A DNA stretch of 64,000 bases from an uncultured Eubacterium sp. (GTDB taxonomy: Bacteria; Bacillota; Clostridia; Lachnospirales; Lachnospiraceae). Below are positions 16,397 through 25,655 of the stretch, one piece after another; the stretch's first letter is position 1; each line of letters starts with the position of its first letter. Below the pieces are notes generated by a model. It did not search any database. It worked only from the letters and a program-made list of their open reading frames with translations, and was not told the DNA's origin. The stretch covers positions 1-64,000 of the forward strand of contig CAKREC010000007.1 of assembly GCA_934316925.1 (NCBI GenBank), given 5' to 3'. The translations under genes were made by a program, and so were the position numbers.

Positions 16397-18181
16397 ATGA
16401 ATATCTTTTCAGTATTGTCCATGATCGGTGGACTGGCATTATTTTTGTATGGAATGAATGTATTAGGAGATGGCCTTGCCAAACTTGCAGGAGGCCGTTT
16501 GGAACGTGTGCTGGAAAAGCTCACCAAGAAGCGGTATATGGCAGTTCTTCTGGGCGCAGGAGTGACGGCAGTGATCCAGTCTTCCTCAGCGACTACGGTT
16601 ATGGTCGTTGGTTTTGTAAACTCAGGTATCATGAAGCTGGGACAGGTTGTCGGCATTATCATGGGAGCAAACATCGGAACAACCGTTACCTCATGGATCT
16701 TGTCTCTTAGCGGGATCAGCAGTGGTAATGTATTTGTCCAGTTGTTGAAACCGTCTTCGTTTTCACCGGTTCTGGCGGCGATCGGTATTATTCTGATCAT
16801 GATAGGAAAGACCGAAAAAAGAAAAGACATTGGAAATATCCTGGTTGGGTTTGCCATCTTAATGACCGGCATGGATACGATGAGTGCAGCGGTAGAACCA
16901 TTGGCTGAGAATCCTCAGTTTGCAAGTATTCTGACGATGTTCTCAAACCCAATTCTTGGACTGCTCGCCGGAACTGTATTGACCGCAGCGATCCAGAGTT
17001 CGTCGGCGTCTGTTGGTATTTTGCAGGCACTTTGTGCGACAGGAAGTATCCAGTTTTCGACAGCACTTCCGATCATCATGGGACAGAATATCGGTACCTG
17101 TGTGACGGCATTGATGTCTTCGGTGGGTGCCAATAAAAATGCAAAGAGAGCATCTATGATCCACTTGTATTTTAACCTGATCGGAACCATTCTGTTTATG
17201 ATCCTGTTTTATGGCCTGAACAGTGTGATCCATTTTTCGTTCTTTCACACATCGGCAAATGCAGCGGGAATTGCCGTGATACACAGTTTGTTTAATATTT
17301 TTGCTGTAATCGTGTTGTACCCGGCATCCAATCTGCTGGTGAAACTGGCTACCTGGACGATCCCGGATGGAAAAGAAGAGAACGCAGTAAAAGAAGAGAA
17401 TGCAGTAAAAGAAGAAATCGGACTGGACGAGCGTTTCCTTACCCGCCCTGCTTTCGCACTGGAATTATGTAGAAATACAACCGTAAAAATGTTAAGAAAA
17501 ACCCAGGAACAGCTGCACACCGCATTTGGACTGCTGGAACATTATGATGATAACGTGCTTGCCAAGGTCGGAGAAATGGAGACCGAGGTGGATTCGTATG
17601 AAGATGCGCTGGGAACTTATATGGTGCAGCTGGGAAGCAAAAATCTGTCGGAGGATGACAGTAAGACTCTGACAATCCTTTTACACTGTATCAGTGACTT
17701 TGAGCGGATGTCCGATCATGCGTTGAATATTGCCCAGTCGTTTGAAGAGGCTCACCGGAAGAAATTGCAGTTTTCTCCAGATGCCATGGAAGAATTGCGG
17801 GTTTATATGGATGCGGTTGAGAAAATTGTGGATGATGTAGCAGTCTGCTTTCAGAATAATGATCTGCAGCTGGCAAGAGAAGTGGAACCGCTGGAGCAGG
17901 TTATTAACAAATTGAATAAAAAGATCAAAGAACGTCATGTAAAACGTTTGCGTAAGGGAAAATGTACCATTGAAATGGGATTTATCCTGCAGGACATCAG
18001 TACAAATCTGGAACGAATGGCGGATCATTGTTCCAATATTGCAATTTGTCTGATTGAGGTTGACGGAAATGAATTTGACCCTCATACTTATGTAGAGGAG
18101 ATCCGACGGGACATTCCGGACTGGTTTGAAAAAGAATATAAAGAACTAAAACATCAGTATGCCCTGCCGGCAAAGAAATAA
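16397..18181 (+). CDS. Na+/phosphate cotransporter with C-terminal PhoU-like domain
   Basis: Imports inorganic phosphate with sodium (PF02690-type NptA/YjbB family). Two inverted repeats in the membrane half carry the QSSSA signatures: TAVIQSSSATTVMV near residue 57 and TAAIQSSSASVGIL near 200. About eight helices span residues 1-320. A hydrophilic linker follows, then a PhoU-like helical bundle (about 360-590, with the repeated E-R-M-x-D-H motif: FERMSDHALNIAQS and LERMADHCSNIAIC). The start is ATG 16397 after GGAGGG. The linker holds an exact-length 18-bp tandem duplication (17375-17410). The TTTACAT repeats upstream and the two-component system downstream give a coherent phosphate regulon. 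Confidence 0.92.
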   Translation: MNIFSVLSMIGGLALFLYGMNVLGDGLAKLAGGRLERVLEKLTKKRYMAVLLGAGVTAVIQSSSATTVMVVGFVNSGIMKLGQVVGIIMGANIGTTVTSWILSLSGISSGNVFVQLLKPSSFSPVLAAIGIILIMIGKTEKRKDIGNILVGFAILMTGMDTMSAAVEPLAENPQFASILTMFSNPILGLLAGTVLTAAIQSSSASVGILQALCATGSIQFSTALPIIMGQNIGTCVTALMSSVGANKNAKRASMIHLYFNLIGTILFMILFYGLNSVIHFSFFHTSANAAGIAVIHSLFNIFAVIVLYPASNLLVKLATWTIPDGKEENAVKEENAVKEEIGLDERFLTRPAFALELCRNTTVKMLRKTQEQLHTAFGLLEHYDDNVLAKVGEMETEVDSYEDALGTYMVQLGSKNLSEDDSKTLTILLHCISDFERMSDHALNIAQSFEEAHRKKLQFSPDAMEELRVYMDAVEKIVDDVAVCFQNNDLQLAREVEPLEQVINKLNKKIKERHVKRLRKGKCTIEMGFILQDISTNLERMADHCSNIAICLIEVDGNEFDPHTYVEEIRRDIPDWFEKEYKELKHQYALPAKK

Positions 18182-18199
18182 GGATAGGAGTGACGTGAT

Positions 18200-18868
18200 A
18201 TGGCTTTGGTATATATTGTAGAAGACGACAGTGATATTCGGGAGATTGAGACGATCGCATTGAAGAACAGCAACTATATGACCGTGGGTTTTGAAAATGC
18301 AAGAGATTTTTTCAAGAAAATGGACGAAGTGCTGCCGGATCTGGTATTATTGGATATCATGCTGCCGGATCAAAATGGATATGAAATTTTGAAAAAGATA
18401 CGAAATACACACAATACGAGAAAAATTCCGGTGATCATGGTCACAGCCAAGACAACGGAGATCGATATGATCAAAGGACTGGATGAAGGGGCGGATGATT
18501 ACATACGTAAACCGTTCTCGATCATGGAATTGATCACCAGAGTGAAAGCGGTATTGCGAAGAACGGAACCGGAGATTGTTAAAAAGATCAAGATGGATAA
18601 CATTGTACTGGATGATGAGCGTCACGAAGTGACCGTGAACCGCAATGTGATCGATCTGACATTTAAAGAATATGAATTGCTCAAACTGTTGATGCAGAAT
18701 GCAGGGATCGTGATGTCAAGAGATGTCATCATGGAACGTGTGTGGGACACCGGGTTTGAAGGTGAAACCCGTACCGTTGATATGCACATCAAGACGTTGA
18801 GAAAAAAATTAGGCGAGTCGGGCAATTTGATCAAAACAGTAAGAAATGTTGGATATGTAATGGAGTGA
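18200..18868 (+). CDS. OmpR/PhoB-family response regulator
   Basis: DNA-binding response regulator of 222 residues. The receiver domain (1-115) has the acidic pair in YIVEDDSDI, phospho-acceptor Asp in LVLLDIMLPDQNG near residue 53, the conserved T in MVTAKT and K in YIRKPFS. A winged-helix Trans_reg_C domain (about 130-222) ends in KTVRNVGYVME, typical of the R-G-x-G-Y wing. It follows the phosphate cotransporter by 18 bases and precedes its kinase by 4, so it is most likely the local PhoB/PhoP. It is the natural candidate to bind the TTTACAT repeats at 16303. Confidence 0.92.
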   Translation: MALVYIVEDDSDIREIETIALKNSNYMTVGFENARDFFKKMDEVLPDLVLLDIMLPDQNGYEILKKIRNTHNTRKIPVIMVTAKTTEIDMIKGLDEGADDYIRKPFSIMELITRVKAVLRRTEPEIVKKIKMDNIVLDDERHEVTVNRNVIDLTFKEYELLKLLMQNAGIVMSRDVIMERVWDTGFEGETRTVDMHIKTLRKKLGESGNLIKTVRNVGYVME

Positions 18869-18872
18869 CAGG

Positions 18873-20186
18873 ATGAAACGGAAGATTAATGCACAGGTGA
18901 TCGGCATCACATTTATTGCGATCATAGTTACGATGGCATTTATGCTGGCGGTTTTTTACAGCGTGTTTCGGAAGCAGGTCATGGAGGATCTGCGTCTGGA
19001 GGCAGAAGTGCTGAAGAATTCGGATATTTTTTCGGATGACAAAGAGATGAAAGCGGACTTTAAGGTTGCGGATCTTCGTATTACATGGATCGATGTAAAT
19101 GGAGAGGTGTTGTTTGACAATGATGCGAACATCGGGGCGATGAACAATCATGCGAGCCGGCCGGAGGTGGAAGAAGCACTGAAAACCGGGCATGGCAAGG
19201 CAATCCGGCGTTCAGCTACGATGGATGCGAATACCTATTATTATGCGATCCGGCTGGACGATGGTTCCGTGCTCCGGGTCTGTCAGGAGGCTGGAAATCT
19301 GAGCAGCCTGATGCAGTCTGCGATTCCGGTGGTTTTACTGGTGATCGTTGTGATGATCCTCTTTAGTGTGATCGTAACACATTTTATGACGAAAAAAATC
19401 ATTGCACCGATCGAATCTATGGCAAACCAGCTGGACGATTACAGTATCAAACCAGTGTATAAAGAGCTGGTTCCATTTGTGGATACGATCCGTAAACAGC
19501 ATGAAAATATTTTACAGGCGGCCATGATCCGGCAGGATTTTACAACGAATATATCTCATGAGTTAAAAACTCCACTGACAGCGATCATTGGATATTCGGA
19601 GCTGATTGAGAATAAGATGGTAGACGAAGAGAAAACAATCCGCTTTGCCACAGACATCCGGCAGAATTCAGAACGACTGCTGTCCCTGATCAACGATGTC
19701 ATCAACTTGTCGGAACTGGACCATATGGAAAAAGAAAAGTCACTGGATCTGCTGGATCTGGATGAGATCGCCCGTGGCTGTACCAATACCCTTGCGATGA
19801 ATGCCAAAAGGCAGGGTCTGGAATTCTCTTATGAAGGGCAGCCTTGCGAAATTCGTGGCAATAAGGAACTTCTGATCGAACTCATTATGAATCTGGGTGA
19901 GAATGCAATTCGGTATAATAAGGAAAACGGAAGTGTAACGGTGCGGGTAGGCATGAAAGATGGAAAGAAATTTTTAGAAGTAAAAGATACCGGGATCGGT
20001 ATTCCAAATGATTGTCAGGAACGTGTTTTTGAACGCTTTTTCCGGGTCGATAAAAGCCGCTCTAAACAGACCGGAGGTACCGGACTTGGACTTGCGATCG
20101 TCAAACACATTGTGGCGATCCATGATGCAACACTTTCCATGGAAAGTGAAGTTGGCAGAGGTACCTGTATCCGCGTTGATTTTTAA
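18873..20186 (+). CDS. PhoR-like sensor histidine kinase
   Basis: Membrane sensor of 437 residues. Helix 1 (about 10-32), an extracytoplasmic PAS/Cache-like domain of about 110 residues, helix 2 (about 148-172), then a linker and the kinase core. The H-box is TTNISHELKTPLTAIIGYSE near residue 227. The N-box is LGENAIRYNKENG, G1 is DTGIGIP, and G2 is GGTGLGLAIVKHI. The architecture equals PhoR of low-GC Gram-positives. The signal is probably phosphate status, inferred from the gene order with the cotransporter and response regulator. Confidence 0.9.
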   Translation: MKRKINAQVIGITFIAIIVTMAFMLAVFYSVFRKQVMEDLRLEAEVLKNSDIFSDDKEMKADFKVADLRITWIDVNGEVLFDNDANIGAMNNHASRPEVEEALKTGHGKAIRRSATMDANTYYYAIRLDDGSVLRVCQEAGNLSSLMQSAIPVVLLVIVVMILFSVIVTHFMTKKIIAPIESMANQLDDYSIKPVYKELVPFVDTIRKQHENILQAAMIRQDFTTNISHELKTPLTAIIGYSELIENKMVDEEKTIRFATDIRQNSERLLSLINDVINLSELDHMEKEKSLDLLDLDEIARGCTNTLAMNAKRQGLEFSYEGQPCEIRGNKELLIELIMNLGENAIRYNKENGSVTVRVGMKDGKKFLEVKDTGIGIPNDCQERVFERFFRVDKSRSKQTGGTGLGLAIVKHIVAIHDATLSMESEVGRGTCIRVDF

Positions 20187-20203
20187 ATATTAATGAAATA
20201 AAA

Positions 20204-20257
20204 GGATAGACCAGGAGCTGGCAGGGGTGACTGTATCAGGCTGGTTTATTCTTTTTT
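20204..20257 (+). terminator. Terminator after the phosphate module
   Basis: GGATAGACCAG (20204-20214) pairs with CTGGTTTATTC (20241-20251) with two G-U pairs; TTTTTT follows at 20252-20257. The loop is long (26 bases). Confidence 0.78.
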
Positions 20258-20316
20258 GTGTTTTTCTCGACGGAAAGTATCGGTGAATTGTATATATAGT
20301 GAAAGGGGGAACAAGA

Positions 20317-20799
20317 GTGAATACGGATTTCCAAGGAAATGACAAAGAAACCTGGTTTCGAAAAATGTATGACGAGTATGTGATGGATGTGTACCGGCTT
20401 TGTTTTTCGTACATGAAAAACAAAATGGACACAGAGGACGCTGTGCAGGAAACATATTGCCGGCTTTATCAGGTGATGGATGTGATGGAAGAAGAAGGGC
20501 ATATCAAAGGATGGCTCTTAGTAACGGCGGGAAACATCTGCAAAAATATGTTGAAGCACTGGTCAAGAAAAAGTCAGAAACTGGAAGAAAGCATATGCGA
20601 GGTGGGAAAGGAAGATGAATATAAGATCGAGATGCTGGAACTGGTTATGAATCTGCCGCAAAAATACAAAACAGTGGTGTACCTTTATTATTATGAAGAG
20701 TATAACAGTGTGCAGATTTCACAGATCATGAAGATGCCGGAGTCAACGGTAAGGACACATTTACAAAAAGCAAGAAAGTTGTTGAAACAGGAGTTATGA
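20317..20799 (+). CDS. ECF-type RNA polymerase sigma factor
   Basis: Alternative sigma factor of 160 residues. Region 2 is seen in MYDEYVMDVYRLCFSYMKN followed by TEDAVQETYCRLYQ. Region 4 with its helix-turn-helix is LPQKYKTVVYLYYYEEYNSV then MKMPESTVRTHLQKARKLLK at the C-terminus. There is no region 1.1 or 3, as usual for ECF sigmas. I prefer GTG 20317, eight bases after AGGGGG (20304-20309). The partner gene downstream encodes a single-pass membrane protein likely to act as its anti-sigma factor. The inducing stress is not evident. Confidence 0.87.
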   Translation: MNTDFQGNDKETWFRKMYDEYVMDVYRLCFSYMKNKMDTEDAVQETYCRLYQVMDVMEEEGHIKGWLLVTAGNICKNMLKHWSRKSQKLEESICEVGKEDEYKIEMLELVMNLPQKYKTVVYLYYYEEYNSVQISQIMKMPESTVRTHLQKARKLLKQEL

Positions 20800-20871
20800 G
20801 TGGATGTTTTAACAATCTGACGCCTGGAGAACATGATGGGCGCAACGTATTATATAAGGGGGAATTTTTAA

Positions 20872-21942
20872 ATGGAGATAAAAGAAGTTTATCAGAATAT
20901 TACCTGTTCGGAAGAAGAAAAAGAAAAAATGTATGAGCAGATCCTACAGAAGCGGGATCACAAAGTGAAAAAGATCAGCATGAAAAAACCGCTGGTTAAG
21001 GCTGCGGTCGTTTTTGCCTCTCTTTTGGTGGCAGGGACATCGGTGTATGCAGCGATCCGGATTCATACCGCGCAGGAAGTGGCGCAGCAGATGGGACATG
21101 AAAAACTGGCAGGTCAGTTCGCTACCTTGTCCGATAATGTAGTGACGCTGACGAGTGGAGATTATCAGATTTCGTACCTGGGAAAAGTGACGGGAAAAGA
21201 TCTTTTGGAAGAAAAGATCGACGACTCCGTTTCAAAAGAAAAATCCTATTATGTTGTTGCTGCACAGAGCAACAAGGAAACGGCAGAAGAAGACAGCTAT
21301 GAACTTGTGGCAACGCCTTTGATCAAGGGAGAAGCACCGTGGCAGTGCAACCTGTACACGATGGGAGGCGGTTCCGAAAGCCAGTGGATCGATGGTGTGC
21401 GCTATTATATCTACGAGTGTGACAATCTGGATCTGTTTGCGGATCGCGGTGTGTATCTGGGTGTCAGTGATAGTGTGCCAAGCGCAGATAATTTTACTTA
21501 TGATGAAAAGACTGGTGAGATTGCAAGCAATCAGCAGTATGAGGGAGTCAGTGTTGTATTTGAAATGAAACTGGATCACTCCAAAGCGGATGAAAAAAAG
21601 GTAGAAGAATATCTGAAAAAGATGCAGCAGGAAAACACTGCCGATGTAACCGATGAGGAAGAGGATGATGCAGACGATGAAATTTCCAAGCTTGTCAAAC
21701 AATGGCGAAATGTGCCGGAAGAAAAGAAACTGGAAATACTGCACGAAAAAGGAAAATTGATCAAAGAAGAAACGGTTACGGAAGAATATCTTGACAAAAA
21801 TGATGGAAAAGAGTTCATCAATGCTACTTCATGGGATGACAGAAACCTGACAGGGCATGTTTTGACGTGGATCAAAGGCAAACAGTTTCAGAAGCAGTAT
21901 TATCGGATTTCCATTGACGAAGTTCGTAAACTCATCTATTGA
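20872..21942 (+). CDS. Putative membrane anti-sigma factor / sigma-linked regulatory protein
   Basis: Its 356 residues contain a short cytosolic N-terminus rich in charge (MEIKEVYQNITCSEEEKEKM), a basic stretch, and one membrane helix at about residues 43-62 (VKAAVVFASLLVAGTSVYAA). A large extracytoplasmic domain with a very acidic segment near 255-275 (DVTDEEEDDADDEISK) follows. A small cytosolic head plus one helix next to an ECF sigma gene is the layout of anti-sigma factors (DUF4179/RsiV-like genes in Clostridia). The family is inferred from layout and position, with no firm domain match. The gap of 72 bases after the sigma gene holds no terminator, so the two are probably co-transcribed. 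A promoter for the next gene overlaps its last codons. Confidence 0.65.
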   Translation: MEIKEVYQNITCSEEEKEKMYEQILQKRDHKVKKISMKKPLVKAAVVFASLLVAGTSVYAAIRIHTAQEVAQQMGHEKLAGQFATLSDNVVTLTSGDYQISYLGKVTGKDLLEEKIDDSVSKEKSYYVVAAQSNKETAEEDSYELVATPLIKGEAPWQCNLYTMGGGSESQWIDGVRYYIYECDNLDLFADRGVYLGVSDSVPSADNFTYDEKTGEIASNQQYEGVSVVFEMKLDHSKADEKKVEEYLKKMQQENTADVTDEEEDDADDEISKLVKQWRNVPEEKKLEILHEKGKLIKEETVTEEYLDKNDGKEFINATSWDDRNLTGHVLTWIKGKQFQKQYYRISIDEVRKLIY

Positions 21943-21967
21943 ATTGCCGGGCTTTAAATGGTATAAT
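21939..21967 (+). promoter_or_regulatory. Sigma-A promoter of the nitroreductase gene
   Basis: TTGAAT (21939-21944) and perfect TATAAT (21962-21967) are 17 bases apart. The -35 overlaps the stop codon of the preceding gene. Confidence 0.82.
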
Positions 21968-22001
21968 ACCTTCAAATATTTGTTTATGGAGGTTTTACCA
22001 A

Positions 22002-22544
22002 ATGGAAGCAAAAGAATGTATTTTGACCCGTCGCAGTGTTCGCAAATATGCGGATAAACCAGTAGCAAAAGAGACCATTGAAGAACTTGTCAGCATGGCT
22101 TCTTTCGCTCCTACTTGGAAGAATGTTCAGGCAAACCGTTATATCGCAGTTACGGATGAGAACATAAAGAATAAAGTGGCAGACGAGTGTGTCATGGATT
22201 TTGCCGGCAACCAGCGTATCATCAAGAGTGCTCCTGTACTGGTGGTAATGACGATCGTGGATTCCCGTTCAGGATATGAGAGAGATGGCTCTTTTAGTAC
22301 ATCAAAAGGAAAGCACTGGGAGTCATTTGATTCCGGTATTGCAGCGCAGACATTCAGCCTGGCTGCTCATGAACTGGGACTTGGCACGGTTATCATGGGA
22401 ATCTTTGATGAGGCTAAAGTGGCAGAAGCGGTTGGTGTTCCGGAAGGCGAAAGCGTTTCCGCATTGGTTGCACTTGGATATCCGGATGAAGAGCCGGCAG
22501 CACCAAAGAGAAAAGAATTAGAAAAGATTTTATCCTTCCGATAA
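22002..22544 (+). CDS. Nitroreductase family protein
   Basis: FMN-dependent NAD(P)H oxidoreductase of the nitroreductase fold (180 residues). The opening TRRSVRKYADKPVAKETIEE is the conserved FMN-binding start of the family (R-R-S-x-R-x-Y). Further FMN contacts are in SFAPTWKNVQ, where many members have P-S-x-x-N-x-Q, and GTVIMGIFDEAKVAEAVGVP. Length is on the short side, as in the dehydropteridine/NADH reductase-like subgroup. I start at ATG 22002, ten bases after GGAGG; an upstream in-frame extension lies inside the promoter. The physiological substrate is not known. It is monocistronic between its own promoter and the terminator at 22564. Confidence 0.87.
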   Translation: MEAKECILTRRSVRKYADKPVAKETIEELVSMASFAPTWKNVQANRYIAVTDENIKNKVADECVMDFAGNQRIIKSAPVLVVMTIVDSRSGYERDGSFSTSKGKHWESFDSGIAAQTFSLAAHELGLGTVIMGIFDEAKVAEAVGVPEGESVSALVALGYPDEEPAAPKRKELEKILSFR

Positions 22545-22563
22545 GATGAATGGTTAAGGCAGG

Positions 22564-22604
22564 ATCAAACGGCAATTCCGGTTGGGGTTGTCGTTTGATT
22601 TTTT
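22564..22604 (+). terminator. Terminator between the nitroreductase and MATE genes
   Basis: ATCAAACGGCAA (22564-22575) pairs with TTGTCGTTTGAT (22588-22599), 12 bp with one G-U, then TTTTT. The GGAGGG of the next gene follows directly at 22607. Confidence 0.9.
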
Positions 22605-22620
22605 ATGGAGGGATGATGGA

Positions 22621-23982
22621 GTGACAACAGATTTTTCAAAAGGTAAAGTATGGAAAAATATTGTTGGACAAGCGGTTCCGTTGACGTTGGCGCAGCTGGT
22701 CCAGCTTTTATATAATGTGGTGGACCGGATCTATATCGGACATCTGCCGGGAGAAGGCAACATGGCGCTTACCGGAGTCGGACTGACTTTTCCGGTGATC
22801 ACGCTGATCGCAGCGTTTACGGCATTGTTTGGAAGTGGCGGAACCCCGTTGTTTTCGATGGCAAGAGGTGAGAAGAACCGGGAAAAAGCAGAGAAGATCC
22901 TGGGGACAAGTTTCTTTTTGCTTCTGGTATCGTCAGTGATCCTTATGGCACTTTTATATCTTACGATGAAGCCGGTTTTGTTTTTGTTTGGTGCCAGTGA
23001 GACTTCGTATTATTATGGTGCACTGTATTTGAGGATCTATCTGATCGGCACGGTATTTTCCATGGTTTCTACCGGCTTGAACGGGTACATCAATGCACAG
23101 GGATTTCCGGGAACCGGCATGCTGACAACCGTGATCGGAGCCGTCTTGAATCTGGCACTGGATCCATTATTTATCTTTGCATTACATATGGGAGTTGCCG
23201 GGGCGGCTGTGGCTACTGTGATCAGTCAGGGGGTATCGATGGTATGGGTACTTATGTTTTTTCGCAGTGAAAAAGCTCTGGAGCGCATCAAACGGGAATA
23301 CGTGGTATTTCGCAGAGAGATCGCATCGAAGATCGTTGGACTGGGAGCAGCCGGGTTTATCATGCAGGGAACCAATGCAGCGGTGCAGATTGTGTGCAAT
23401 GCGACATTGCAGCAGTACGGAGGCGATCTGTATGTAGGGATCATGACGATTCTCAATTCGGTGCGCGAGGTACTGTCTCTTACGGTCAGTGGGATTGCAA
23501 GTGGAGCACAGCCGGTACTTGGATTTAATTATGGAGCAAGAAAGTATCACCGGGTCAAGCAGGGAATCCGGTTTTCGGTATTGCTGGGATTTACTTATAC
23601 GATTCTGGCATGGGGCGTTGTCATGCTGATCCCGCGGCCGATCCTCTCGGTGTTTACGTGGGATCCACAGATTTTACACCATGGACAGGATGCTTTGAAG
23701 ATCTACTTTTTTGGCTTTTGTTTTATGGCGTTCCAGTTTGGGGGACAGTCGGTGTTTCAGGCATTGGGATATGCCAAACATGCAATCTTTTTCTCACTGT
23801 TGCGAAAAGTCATTATTGTAGTTCCGCTTACGATTCTGTTGCCGGCGATCGGTTTTGGCGTAAATGGAGTCTTTCTGGCAGAACCAATCTCCAATGTGAT
23901 CGGTGGTCTTGCCAGTTTTATTACCATGTGGTATACCATATATCGAAAACTTGATACGAAGAAAGGGTTAGAAAATGAGTGA
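22621..23982 (+). CDS. MATE family efflux transporter
   Basis: Multidrug/toxin extrusion-type antiporter of 453 residues with 12 predicted helices in two repeats. The first helix begins NIVGQAVPLTLAQLVQLLYN, followed by VDRIYIGHL and the GVGLTFPVITLI stretch, characteristic of the NorM/DinF-type bacterial MATE group. The second half repeats the pattern around SGIASGAQPVLGFNYGARKY. GTG 22621 is preferred, eight bases after GGAGGG (22607-22612). An upstream in-frame ATG would start inside the terminator stem. The substrate is unknown. The last bases overlap the next gene by eight. Confidence 0.88.
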   Translation: MTTDFSKGKVWKNIVGQAVPLTLAQLVQLLYNVVDRIYIGHLPGEGNMALTGVGLTFPVITLIAAFTALFGSGGTPLFSMARGEKNREKAEKILGTSFFLLLVSSVILMALLYLTMKPVLFLFGASETSYYYGALYLRIYLIGTVFSMVSTGLNGYINAQGFPGTGMLTTVIGAVLNLALDPLFIFALHMGVAGAAVATVISQGVSMVWVLMFFRSEKALERIKREYVVFRREIASKIVGLGAAGFIMQGTNAAVQIVCNATLQQYGGDLYVGIMTILNSVREVLSLTVSGIASGAQPVLGFNYGARKYHRVKQGIRFSVLLGFTYTILAWGVVMLIPRPILSVFTWDPQILHHGQDALKIYFFGFCFMAFQFGGQSVFQALGYAKHAIFFSLLRKVIIVVPLTILLPAIGFGVNGVFLAEPISNVIGGLASFITMWYTIYRKLDTKKGLENE

Positions 23983-24715
23983 TAAAAAATATTTGGATAT
24001 GTTGTTTGAAATACCGGAATATGTAGGGCATCTGGAGGATTTTGCAGAAAAACTGATGCAGGTGCGTAAGCATAAGCGAAAGGTAGAGGATCTGGAAAAA
24101 GAAGTTCTTTGGTATATCGGCAAAGAGGAAGAAGGCTATATGCCGGACTACGGTGGATTTACCGGGAGAATTTATGATGAATACCTGAAAAATACTGACG
24201 TGGAAGAAGTGATGGATTCCTATCACCGCGTACAGGAGGATCCTTATGAAGACCTTCATGAATTCTGGTATTGCCTGATCCTGTTTAGCAAAAAACTGAA
24301 CGAGCAGCGTGAATATCTGTTGCAGCCGGTATCTACAGAAGAAAAAACCGATGAACAGGAGAGGGAAGAACTGCTGGAATATACAAAATTATTAAACTCC
24401 GTAAAATTGCTTCATAATCTGCTTGAAAATATGGAACCGCTTTTGGAAGGCTATGTAAAAGAACTTCCGCCGGTGGAGGAAAAAGTCAGTTTTCAGACTC
24501 TTTATGCTTCCTTGCTTGGTTTGTACCAACAGGGCAAAAAAGATGAATTCTATCAGGGGATCAATGATAATCTGGATGCACTGATCCAGTTCGCAGAAGA
24601 TGGTGAGATCCAGGCAATGGAGTTTATGAACCAGGCATATGTGGAGCAACGGATGAGTGGCATTTACAATGAAAAACTGGCAGCAGCCGTGCGGGAATAC
24701 CGACAGAAGCATTAA
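23975..24715 (+). CDS. Conserved hypothetical acidic helical protein
   Basis: A 246-residue soluble protein, not recognised. It is rich in Glu, Lys, Leu and Tyr. It appears almost entirely helical, with charged heptad-like stretches near 17-45 (EDFAEKLMQVRKHKRKVEDL) and 115-160. No signal peptide, membrane helix or cysteine motif is visible. The start ATG 23975 lies inside the end of the MATE gene (8-base overlap, AAAGGG nearby), so it is translationally coupled to the exporter. That coupling is the only functional hint. Codon use is like its neighbours. Confidence 0.75.
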   Translation: MSDKKYLDMLFEIPEYVGHLEDFAEKLMQVRKHKRKVEDLEKEVLWYIGKEEEGYMPDYGGFTGRIYDEYLKNTDVEEVMDSYHRVQEDPYEDLHEFWYCLILFSKKLNEQREYLLQPVSTEEKTDEQEREELLEYTKLLNSVKLLHNLLENMEPLLEGYVKELPPVEEKVSFQTLYASLLGLYQQGKKDEFYQGINDNLDALIQFAEDGEIQAMEFMNQAYVEQRMSGIYNEKLAAAVREYRQKH

Positions 24716-24791
24716 AAAGTTCCGTGGCACATTTTGAATATATTGTCATAAGTTGTAATAAGCAAACACATGTGAGGAGCAGCGAATAATT

Positions 24792-25646
24792 ATGGCAGTT
24801 TTTCAAAATCAGGCCACCTTGTCTTACAAGAACAACGTTACCAGTTCCAATATCGTCACAGGTGAACTGGTCGAAGTATTATCCGCAACCAAAACACCTG
24901 TAGGAAATACCTATACGGTAGGTGGAGAAGTGACCTATGTGGTTAGTATCATAAACTCAGGTACAACACCGATCAGTGGGGTTACGGTGACGGATAATCT
25001 TGGAGAATATTCATTTGGAGCAGGAACCGTGGTGCCTTTGACGTATTTGGAAAATACGTTATTGCATTATCAGAATGGCGTGCTGCAGGCAACTCCGGTT
25101 ATTGAGCAGGGAGATGATCTGAAAGTATCCGGCATCGTCATTCCGGCTGGCGGAGAATCGATTCTTGTGTATAAAACAAGAGTGAATGTATTTGCCAATC
25201 CAAATGAAGGCGGACAGATCACCAATCAGGTCGTAGTCGGTGGAGATGGCATATCGACAACGGTGCTGGCGGATGCTACGATCACACCGGAAAATGAAGC
25301 GGTATTGTCGATCCAGAAGGGCATTTCTCCATCGGAAGTGGCAGAAAACGGCAGACTGACGTATACCTTTACCATTACGAACACCGGAATTGCAGCAGCA
25401 ACCGAAGAAGATCAGATTGTGATCTCGGATCTGTTCCAGCCGGTACTCAGCAATATCCAGGTATTGTATAATGGTGCGGTAATGACCGTTACAACCGATT
25501 ACACGTATGACGAAACGACGGGACAGTTTGATACAGTTGCCGGCGTGATCACCGTTCCGGCAGCCACCTATACGCAGGATGAAACAACAGGCGCATGGAA
25601 TATAACGCCGGGTGTAACGACAGTCGTAGTGACTGGTACGGTATAA
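24792..25646 (+). CDS. DUF11-type beta-repeat protein without signal peptide
   Basis: 284 residues made of two Ig-like DUF11 modules. The first (about 28-160) contains TYVVSIINSGTTPISGVTVT, and the second (about 172-284) contains LTYTFTITNTGIAAATEEDQ; 'VxNxGxxxxxxVxVxDxL' is the DUF11 hallmark. The protein is Thr/Val rich, nearly lacks Cys, and has very low lysine. It starts directly with MAVFQNQATLSYKN and has no signal peptide, LPXTG or membrane helix, which is odd for a module normally found outside the cell. RBS GAGGAG (24775) precedes ATG 24792. It ends 9 bases before the long hairpin at 25656. Function unknown; a structural or spore/surface role is a guess. Confidence 0.72.
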   Translation: MAVFQNQATLSYKNNVTSSNIVTGELVEVLSATKTPVGNTYTVGGEVTYVVSIINSGTTPISGVTVTDNLGEYSFGAGTVVPLTYLENTLLHYQNGVLQATPVIEQGDDLKVSGIVIPAGGESILVYKTRVNVFANPNEGGQITNQVVVGGDGISTTVLADATITPENEAVLSIQKGISPSEVAENGRLTYTFTITNTGIAAATEEDQIVISDLFQPVLSNIQVLYNGAVMTVTTDYTYDETTGQFDTVAGVITVPAATYTQDETTGAWNITPGVTTVVVTGTV

Positions 25647-25655
25647 AGGAAGGAC

